NCBI GenBank assembly: GCA_002352445.1
Contig: DEIL01000170.1
Coordinates: 19,823-30,751, forward strand
Source: Desulfobulbaceae bacterium UBA2775
GTDB lineage: Bacteria; Desulfobacterota; Desulfobulbia; Desulfobulbales; Desulfocapsaceae
Reading direction: 5' to 3'
Length of the DNA: 10,929 bases
Made by a program: the position numbers and the translations under genes
Shown here: positions 1 through 4,900 of the stretch, one piece after another
How the letters are laid out: each line of letters starts with the position of its first letter
Numbering within the stretch: position 1 is the stretch's first letter
The notes under the pieces: generated by a model
The model's database searches: none
The model's input: the letters and a program-made list of their open reading frames with translations, nothing else
Told to the model about the DNA's origin: nothing

Positions 1-19
1 TTTAAACGACCGTCCTGGA

Positions 20-71
20 TTTCTTGTTTTTTAAGACAGAAGTTCTGGATTAAGGCACTAACCCCGATTAA
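20..71 (+). repeat. Imperfect direct repeat, copy A
   Basis: This 52-base segment begins TTTCTTGTTTTTTA and matches the segment at 168-219 at 44 of 52 positions without gaps when aligned by hand. Shared blocks include GACAG, TTCTGGA, TAAGG and ACTAAC. It ends in a small CCCG/CGGG hairpin (63-66 with 72-75). The two copies start 148 bases apart. I do not recognise the family. Confidence 0.7.
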
Positions 72-167
72 CGGGAAAAAAAGCAGAGCATCTACACCCA
101 CCAGAATGAAGGGGATAAGTACCTTGGCTGTATATTTAACCACTTAATTCCAAAATACATTCCTCAG

Positions 168-235
168 TTTCTTGTTTTTTATGACAGGCTTTCTGGAGTA
201 AGGTACTAACACCCATTAAATGAATTTCACAACAA
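168..235 (+). repeat. Imperfect direct repeat, copy B
   Basis: The first 52 bases (168-219) match copy A at 44 of 52 positions. The last 26 bases (210-235, CACCCATTAAATG followed by ATTTCACAACAA) match 361-386 with a single mismatch. This copy therefore links the first and third repeats into one series with a period of about 148-151 bases. The function is unknown. Confidence 0.7.
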
Positions 236-255
236 AGCATGAAAATAGTGTGACA

Positions 256-326
256 GGGATTCGGAGGAGTATCGCCAAACGTCCTCGCAGGCTGTGGATC
301 GTTGTGTCAACACCCCTCCGAATCCC
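256..326. repeat. Inverted repeat with 12-bp perfect arms
   Basis: GGGATTCGGAGG at 256-267 is exactly the reverse complement of CCTCCGAATCCC at 315-326, and one further A-T pair is possible outside the arms (255/327). The 47-base loop contains GTTGTGTCAAC at 301-311, itself a small dyad that recurs on the other strand at 1339-1349. There is no T-run next to either arm on the appropriate strand, so it does not look like an intrinsic terminator. A remnant of a small non-autonomous element is more plausible. Confidence 0.65.
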
Positions 327-360
327 TTTCATCCTGAATAGTACTGGACTTTCATATAAA

Positions 361-386
361 CACCCATTAAATGGATTTCACAACAA
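361..386 (+). repeat. Direct repeat, copy C (partial)
   Basis: These 26 bases match 210-235 at 25 of 26 positions. The sequence just upstream (about 340-360) keeps only traces of the rest of copy B, such as CTGGA and a TA-rich stretch before AACACCC, so copy C looks truncated or decayed on its left side. Copies B and C bracket about 125 bases that contain the 256-326 hairpin. Confidence 0.7.
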
Positions 387-407
387 TGACTGCAAACCCA
401 ACAGGAG

Positions 408-1178
408 TCATGATTTAAAACCAGCTGCAATATGCCCGATACTTCTCCAGTCTAATCCCAGTAATTCTGATGCTTTGCGATCCACCTTCCATGGATTGTA
501 GCCCGCAATTATTTTCTTTACGGGCGGATCACAATGCGCACCGCCTAGATGAAATTCAGCCATGCCGATACTGCAATCCATTACTGAAAGATCTGGGATC
601 AGATATCTGTTTAAATCAGTAATAGATTGTTGCATATTATTATGAAACACTGCTTTTTTCCACGCACCGGAACTACCTGAATAATATTTCGGCGGCGCAA
701 ATCCCATCATATTTTTCAAGGTGCCGGTCATTCTTGCAAGAGAATGTACTTTGAGTACAGGAACTGAAATAATATAATGGTTAAAGACAATTTCCGGGAG
801 GTGCATTTCCGGAAAAACAGAGCAGGAGGAGTTTTTCAATGTTTTTACTGGACCATAATTTAAATCAACCAGGGGGATACCATATTTTTCAGCTATTGAT
901 GTATAACCAAGGATCTTAAAAACTTCGGCTGTATCAATGTTTGCGTCCCCACAGCCCTCTGCAATTACAATTTCTGCTTTCGAATTTTTCTGTATATATT
1001 CGATGACGGCTTCGCAACACTCAGGTGATGTGGTTATGGGATGAGGTGAGCTGTTGATTAAATTCGGCTTTATCAGGATTGCTGTTTGTAGCGCTAACTG
1101 CTCAGGTGCATTGATGGCATCAAGAGCACCATTGATCGATTTTTTGTAAGATGTAAAATTTACAGTTGCAGGATCCAT
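408..1178 (-). CDS. DUF362 domain protein
   Basis: A 256-residue protein that I assign to the DUF362 family, whose biochemical role is not established. Family-like segments are KPNL (residues 37-40), EGCGDAN (74-80), a long block PVLKVHSLARMTGTLKNMMG (140-159), DLSVMDCSIGMA (196-207), GGAH (212-215) and LLGLDWRSIGHI near the C-terminus (239-250). The DUF362 region fills the protein. There is no ferredoxin-like CxxCxxC cluster such as some longer family members carry, and no signal peptide. I chose the ATG at 1178 because AAAGGG (1185-1190) lies 6 bases upstream. An ATG two codons earlier (1184) would abut that site, and a TTG start at 1223 would run towards the repeat element. The gene stands alone, separated from the acyl-CoA dehydrogenase gene by about 208 bases. 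The family call is fairly secure; the function is unknown. Confidence 0.82.
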   Translation of the reverse strand: MDPATVNFTSYKKSINGALDAINAPEQLALQTAILIKPNLINSSPHPITTSPECCEAVIEYIQKNSKAEIVIAEGCGDANIDTAEVFKILGYTSIAEKYGIPLVDLNYGPVKTLKNSSCSVFPEMHLPEIVFNHYIISVPVLKVHSLARMTGTLKNMMGFAPPKYYSGSSGAWKKAVFHNNMQQSITDLNRYLIPDLSVMDCSIGMAEFHLGGAHCDPPVKKIIAGYNPWKVDRKASELLGLDWRSIGHIAAGFKS

Positions 1179-1184
1179 AACCAT

Positions 1185-1190
1185 CCCTTT
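1185..1190 (-). promoter_or_regulatory. Ribosome binding site deciding the DUF362 gene start
   Basis: On the minus strand this reads AAAGGG. It is 6 bases from the ATG at 1178 but directly touches the ATG at 1184, which is why the downstream ATG is preferred as the start of the DUF362 gene. Confidence 0.5.
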
Positions 1191-1212
1191 CAATTTCTTT
1201 ATCCTTAACTGG

Positions 1213-1350
1213 TGTTGTGCCAACTATGTACTGTCGCCTTCGTGTCATTCCCGCGCAGGAGGAAATCCATGCGTCTGTGCCGGTGGTACTGGATTCCCGC
1301 CTGCGCGGGAATGACGGCCGACTAAACATGATTCTAAGGTTGACACAACA
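1213..1350. mobile_element. MITE/REP-like nested inverted-repeat element
   Basis: The core is a pair of 26-base arms, 1244-1269 and 1290-1315, that are reverse complements at 24 of 26 positions around a 20-base loop. Each arm begins GTCATTCCCGCGCAGG when read inward. This is the widespread dispersed repeat whose chance translation reads SFPRRRES. Outside it, TGTTGTGCCAAC (1213-1224) and the complement of 1339-1350 (TGTTGTGTCAAC) agree at 11 of 12 positions, forming an outer inverted pair. No transposase is encoded, so it would be non-autonomous. It sits between the acyl-CoA dehydrogenase and DUF362 genes; the transcript hairpin could affect read-through. The core repeat is secure; the outer boundaries are my inference. 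Confidence 0.7.
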
Positions 1351-1366
1351 TTAGGAGCCTGTCAAT

Positions 1367-1378
1367 AAATGGCCATTT
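1367..1378. repeat. 12-bp perfect palindrome AAATGGCCATTT
   Basis: A perfect 12-base palindrome that lies 8 bases beyond the stop codon of the acyl-CoA dehydrogenase gene (stop at 1387-1389, minus strand). It has no loop, so it is a poor hairpin former. It could be a protein binding site or chance. Confidence 0.35.
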
Positions 1379-1386
1379 TCACCGGA

Positions 1387-2889
1387 TCAGATCAATTTCC
1401 AGTCACTACTGTCCCGGTACTCTTCTATCACATAAACTGGCTGAAGGTCAGAAACAGATGAAACCAGTTCAGCAAGAGTATTTCCCACAACTTGAATCGC
1501 ATTTTCTGCCAGATCTGCGCGGAAACCTGCAGCCGATAAATCGAGGACAAATTCAGTGGTGATAAGCCTGGCAACTATCTTACCAAGAATCACTTTTGTT
1601 CTCTGCAATAGTTCAAAATCAAGTTTTAACGTGAGTATATGTTTGTAGTAACCGGCAATTCTTTCAGTCAGTTCAAACTCACTCATAAAAATGTAAAGAT
1701 CTGTTTCTTTGGTTTTTTTCATTTCTTTCAACACTGCTTCCGCGATCTGGATATACATTACATCGTTGGAACCTTCAAAAATCTGAAATGGTCGACTGTC
1801 TGCCACAGCCCGACCGGCAATATGATCTCTGCGATACCCTTTAGCGCCCGTCAACTGCAGCAATGATTGGGCCGCATCCTGCATCATGTCGGTTAATACA
1901 GCTTTGGTTGAATTTGCCTGCAAACCGAATGTTGTAAGATTATTTTCCAAACCGGAGACCCTGCCTGTATAGTGGCACATGGCCGAGTTTATTGTATACC
2001 ATGCCTGCAATTGTGAAAGCCTGTGCTGAACCTGGTCATAGTTCAATAAATTTTTTCTCCCTACATACCGCTGTTGACAGTGGACTATAGATTCATCCAG
2101 CATCCGTTTGATAAACCCCAACCCAATTCCTGAAAGTCTGAGGCGACTGCGGTGCAGGAGATCCATCATTAGTTTAACTCCGCTTGAATGGGGGATCAAT
2201 TTTGAGGTAGATGGAACAGTTACGTCTATCTTATTTAGACCATAGGGAATTAAAAACAGGCCCAGTTTATGATAATACTCTTCAACCTCTATCTTCTGCT
2301 CTGGTTGAGATTGCTCAACAATAAAGAGATTGATGTCACGTGCAAGCCTGCCATTTCCTTTTTCTTTTCTGGTTGTAACCAGCCAAAAGTCAGCTAATCC
2401 TGTTAATCCTCCCCAGTGTTTGGATCCTTTTAACAAATAACCTTTATCGGATGTGGAATAGGATGTACGCATTGAAAGCGCATCTGTGCCAAACTCCGGT
2501 TCAGTTATCATTAACCCGCCTAAAGAATTATCGTTGAGAAATGATGAGAAAACATGAGCTTTGGCTTTTTCCTGGCCGTACTTACCCACCGGGTCAAGGA
2601 AAAGAGAACCGCAAATCCCCATCATTAGTGCTACAGGCAGAGATTCATAAGCAGTTGTCTCCAGTATAGACAGACAGTGAACAGGTTTACCACCTCGTCC
2701 TCCGTACTTGGTGGGAATAAAAACCGAAAGAGGTTTCGGGGACAGGATCTTATTTAAATCCTGACGAGGTAACCCCTCAAGATGATTAACAGTTTCAATT
2801 TCTGGATTCTCGATAAGGATTTTCCGAAGGTTCTGCTGGAAATCTCGAATAAATATTTCTGTTTCAGACTGCTTCATAGGCTGATCCAT
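1387..2889 (-). CDS. Acyl-CoA dehydrogenase family protein (long form)
   Basis: A 500-residue flavoenzyme-type protein. It would be expected to oxidise an acyl-CoA to the enoyl-CoA using FAD and pass electrons to an electron-transfer flavoprotein. In order there is an N-terminal helical region (to about 125), the middle-domain motif ITEPEFGTDALSMR (128-141), a second middle-domain stretch around KGSKHWGGLTGLADFWL (154-170), and a C-terminal helical domain containing GRKNLLNYDQVQHRLSQLQAW (277-297) and FQIFEGSNDVMY (368-379). Glu372 in FEGSNDV is at the catalytic-base position of short- and medium-chain enzymes. Typical members are about 380-400 residues, so roughly 110 residues after position 390 are an extension. 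The neighbours do not reveal the substrate. The start is uncertain: neither the ATG at 2889 nor the one at 2877 has a good ribosome binding site. No signal peptide is seen, so it is cytoplasmic. Confidence 0.88.
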   Translation of the reverse strand: MDQPMKQSETEIFIRDFQQNLRKILIENPEIETVNHLEGLPRQDLNKILSPKPLSVFIPTKYGGRGGKPVHCLSILETTAYESLPVALMMGICGSLFLDPVGKYGQEKAKAHVFSSFLNDNSLGGLMITEPEFGTDALSMRTSYSTSDKGYLLKGSKHWGGLTGLADFWLVTTRKEKGNGRLARDINLFIVEQSQPEQKIEVEEYYHKLGLFLIPYGLNKIDVTVPSTSKLIPHSSGVKLMMDLLHRSRLRLSGIGLGFIKRMLDESIVHCQQRYVGRKNLLNYDQVQHRLSQLQAWYTINSAMCHYTGRVSGLENNLTTFGLQANSTKAVLTDMMQDAAQSLLQLTGAKGYRRDHIAGRAVADSRPFQIFEGSNDVMYIQIAEAVLKEMKKTKETDLYIFMSEFELTERIAGYYKHILTLKLDFELLQRTKVILGKIVARLITTEFVLDLSAAGFRADLAENAIQVVGNTLAELVSSVSDLQPVYVIEEYRDSSDWKLI

Positions 2890-2930
2890 TTATTGTTTTT
2901 TTTGCGTATAAAACTCAGCTGCTCTCATCG

Positions 2931-2954
2931 TCATACCTGCATAGGCTGGAATGA
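2931..2954. repeat. Degenerate hairpin resembling the REP-type arm
   Basis: The 24-base segment TCATACCTGC...GGAATGA forms an imperfect self-complementary hairpin, with TCAT/ATGA, CC/GG and GC/GC pairs interrupted by two mismatches. It also resembles the arm of the element at 1244-1315 with about five differences over 22 bases. It lies 42 bases upstream of the acyl-CoA dehydrogenase start, in the divergent intergenic region shared with the PfpI-family gene. It is probably a decayed or diverged copy of the same dispersed repeat type. Confidence 0.45.
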
Positions 2955-3053
2955 TCGAATAGTAAAGAATTTGAGTTTTTACGAATTTGCCATAATGTAA
3001 TTAATGTCTATCCTTTTGTGAAGGTGCTTCTTAACTACTGATAAATTTACAAT

Positions 3054-3060
3054 AGGAGGT
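3054..3060 (+). promoter_or_regulatory. Strong Shine-Dalgarno site of the PfpI-family gene
   Basis: AGGAGGT lies 3 bases before the ATG at 3064. It is a near-perfect match to the anti-Shine-Dalgarno sequence and fixes the start codon of this gene. Confidence 0.8.
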
Positions 3061-3063
3061 TCT

Positions 3064-3582
3064 ATGGAACTGCAAAATAAAAAAGTCGCCATACTGGTTG
3101 AGGAGATGTTCAATCTGTTTGAATTCTGGTACCCCTACTACCGGTTGAAAGAGGCAGGTGCCGAAGTAGTTGTGGTTGGCTCCGGCCGAACAGCGACTTT
3201 CAATGGAAAACCCGGTACGGTTGCTGTAGCTGACGTTTCAGCAGATGAAGTCACAGCAGATGACTTTGATGCAGTGATCATTCCCGGTGGTTATGCACCG
3301 GATATGATGCGGCGTTTTCCAGCAATGGTGAAACTTGTTAAAGATGCCGACAACTCCGGCAAGGTGGTTGCTGCCATCTGCCATGCGGGCTGGATGCTTG
3401 TTTCCGCCGATATTATCAGAAACAGAAAGGCAACTTCCTTTTTCGCAATCAAAGACGATATGGTCAACGCCGGGGCTCAATGGGTTGACGAGGCTGTTGT
3501 GATTGATAACAACCTGATCACCAGCCGTACACCTGATGATATGCCGGTTTTTCTCCCGGCAATAATAGCCGCCCTGAAATAA
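3064..3582 (+). CDS. DJ-1/PfpI family protein
   Basis: A 172-residue single-domain protein of the DJ-1/PfpI superfamily, whose members include intracellular cysteine peptidases, glyoxalase-like or deglycase-like enzymes and chaperones; the exact activity cannot be read from sequence. Visible signatures are the N-terminal strand and acidic segment KVAILVEEMFNLFEFWYPYYRLKEAG (residues 7-32), VIIPGGYAPD (71-80), and the nucleophile elbow AAICHAGW (103-110) with Cys106 and the adjacent His107. The length matches PfpI/YhbO-type proteins. It has no signal peptide and so is cytoplasmic. It is the only plus-strand gene, divergent from the acyl-CoA dehydrogenase with a 174-base gap, and its stop codon directly abuts the stop codon of the convergent DUF5329 gene. 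Confidence 0.88.
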   Translation: MELQNKKVAILVEEMFNLFEFWYPYYRLKEAGAEVVVVGSGRTATFNGKPGTVAVADVSADEVTADDFDAVIIPGGYAPDMMRRFPAMVKLVKDADNSGKVVAAICHAGWMLVSADIIRNRKATSFFAIKDDMVNAGAQWVDEAVVIDNNLITSRTPDDMPVFLPAIIAALK

Positions 3583-3957
3583 TCACTTTTCTCCTTTTAA
3601 CTCCTGGTGTCCTGCTGATATTCTGTAGGATGCCAGGGCCTGTTCCAGCCACTGCTCTGTAGGAAATTTCTCACCCTTGCACAGTACTTGATATTTTTTT
3701 CTGGTAATACTGCTCTTTGAAGCAATTTTTTTAATGAAAACATCTGCGGTTTTTATTCGCTTCTTAACATGATTATATTTCATTTCCAGATGTTCACTGG
3801 CCTCTTTTGGTGGGTGCTCTGTCCCATTGCGAATAAAAATACAGTCGCTTACAGCAATATATGAGAGCAGATACTCAATTTCCTCATTTTCTGCAGCAAA
3901 GGTGAAATTCCCGGGAAAGGAAAAACATAGAAAAAAAATAAACAGTAGATATTTCAT
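3583..3957 (-). CDS. Secreted DUF5329 family protein
   Basis: A 124-residue small protein with a cleavable signal peptide (hydrophobic residues 3-20, likely cut near AA|ENE at about 22). The mature part has the pattern I associate with DUF5329: EIEYLLSYIAVSDCIFIRNG (26-45), a TEHPPKEASEHLEMKY stretch (46-61), DVFIKKIASKSS (72-83) and a C-terminal TEQWL segment. Two cysteines remain after cleavage (Cys39 and Cys93) and could form a periplasmic disulfide. The function is unknown. It follows the EEP-family gene by 12 bases and is the last gene of the minus-strand block, so it probably shares that transcript. No strong ribosome binding site precedes the ATG. Its stop codon touches that of the convergent PfpI-family gene, with no visible terminator between them. 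Confidence 0.78.
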   Translation of the reverse strand: MKYLLFIFFLCFSFPGNFTFAAENEEIEYLLSYIAVSDCIFIRNGTEHPPKEASEHLEMKYNHVKKRIKTADVFIKKIASKSSITRKKYQVLCKGEKFPTEQWLEQALASYRISAGHQELKGEK

Positions 3958-3969
3958 TATATTAGCAGT

Positions 3970-4896
3970 TTAATTTTGGGTCGTATCTAGTCGCTGCATA
4001 AGCCTAAAGGTTACAGATATTGGATTATGATCGGATGAAGTCACCGGATGAACCATATGGGCAACCGGTTCCATTCCTCGATATAAAAAATGATCCACCG
4101 GGTCACCAAAAAATGTTGTGCGGCCTTCATCTTCAAAAGGGAGAGCCGACAGTGACAAATCACCCACCAGAAAATCGACGACAGCAGTTCGTTTATCACT
4201 CCAGTTGTTAAAGTCACCGGCAATGATAAGCGGGCCTCTATGTTTTTTCAACACATCAGTCAGGGCTTGAAATTGTGCCTTGTAAGCTCCAATACCCATG
4301 GTAAAATTTATACCATGTACCGTGGCCACCAAAAGTTCATCTGCTGAACCGGCGACGGCATATCTGTTGATCAGGATGGTTTTTGGCAGACCGATAAGCG
4401 GCTCGGTATAACGCATGCCGCAACTTCCAAAAGGTTCGATGGTCGATGCAATCAATACCCCTGTCTCAACTCCCCTATACTTGAAGGCACTGTTCAAATT
4501 CCAGTACAGATTTTTTTTTTGCAGTAGTTTCTGCAGTCCATCGTTCAATGGAGCTTCTTGAAGAAGTAGAATATTTTTTCCACTGCTCAGGCGCAAAAAA
4601 TCGCTTTCCCATCCCTTACCCTGTCCCTTATATATATTCCAATCAAGGATGGCTATTCTATCCGGGGAAAGTTCAGATAGTGGTCTGGTTCTGTTCACTT
4701 CGCTATGGGCTGGAGCTGTTTCCATGCAATCCCCGTTACTCCGACTCAGGGGTTTATCGACCTTCACAGAAACAAGCTGTTCATGCTCCGGAATAAATGT
4801 ACAACTGAGAGTGATACAACAAAAGGATACAGCTAACAGGAGCAAATTTGGGAGATTAGCCAACTTAATCGGAGTATAGCGATTAGCAAATGTCAT
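3970..4896 (-). CDS. Endonuclease/exonuclease/phosphatase (EEP) family protein, probably exported
   Basis: A 308-residue metal-dependent phosphodiesterase-fold protein. Catalytic motifs appear in order: LDWNIYKG (Asn87), LLLQEA (Glu114), TVHGINF (His194), IIAGDFNNWS (Asp228, Asn230), VDHFLY (Asp268, His269) and SSDHNPI (Asp289, His290). All the usual DNase I-fold active-site positions look intact. The family includes nucleases, inositol phosphatases and sphingomyelinases. Export argues against a housekeeping DNA-repair role and permits phospholipid head-group cleavage, but the substrate is unproven. I chose the ATG at 4896 because it gives a signal peptide (residues 1-31) ending ITLSC with Cys32; this lipobox is imperfect (Thr at -3). 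Longer starts would run inside the upstream phospholipase D gene, which ends only 4 bases before. An A10 tract on the coding strand (4511-4520) lies in frame. DUF5329 follows after 12 bases. Confidence 0.85.
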   Translation of the reverse strand: MTFANRYTPIKLANLPNLLLLAVSFCCITLSCTFIPEHEQLVSVKVDKPLSRSNGDCMETAPAHSEVNRTRPLSELSPDRIAILDWNIYKGQGKGWESDFLRLSSGKNILLLQEAPLNDGLQKLLQKKNLYWNLNSAFKYRGVETGVLIASTIEPFGSCGMRYTEPLIGLPKTILINRYAVAGSADELLVATVHGINFTMGIGAYKAQFQALTDVLKKHRGPLIIAGDFNNWSDKRTAVVDFLVGDLSLSALPFEDEGRTTFFGDPVDHFLYRGMEPVAHMVHPVTSSDHNPISVTFRLMQRLDTTQN

Positions 4897-4900
4897 GGGA

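Larger units (their letters stand above)
1..407. other. Gene-free, repeat-rich intergenic region
   Basis: I see no convincing gene in this stretch. Open frames here are short, lack a good ribosome binding site and run through repeats. What it does hold is at least two, possibly three, imperfect direct repeats at about 150-bp spacing (starting near 20, 168 and about 320) and a hairpin with 12-bp perfect arms (256-267 and 315-326). It lies downstream of the DUF362 gene, which ends at 408 on the minus strand. No T-rich intrinsic terminator for that gene is evident. It may be decayed mobile or repetitive DNA. Confidence 0.6.

Noticed and set aside
256..326. Hairpin as an intrinsic terminator of the DUF362 gene
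   Set aside because: The loop is 47 bases long and no T-run follows the stem on the minus strand.
20..386. Direct repeats as a possible CRISPR array
   Set aside because: Repeat copies differ at many positions, the period is about 150 bases, and no cas genes are nearby.
220..501. Plus-strand open frame of 93 codons
   Set aside because: It starts inside direct repeat B, runs through the hairpin and into the antisense of the DUF362 gene, has no ribosome binding site and shows no recognisable protein features.
1120..1329. Minus-strand open frame reading SFPRRRESS
   Set aside because: This is the well-known spurious translation of the dispersed REP-type repeat and not a gene.
2971..2998. TTGAGT with CATAAT as a promoter for the PfpI-family gene
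   Set aside because: The spacing is only 14 bases for CATAAT, and the alternative TAATGT is a poor -10, so I do not report it as a feature.
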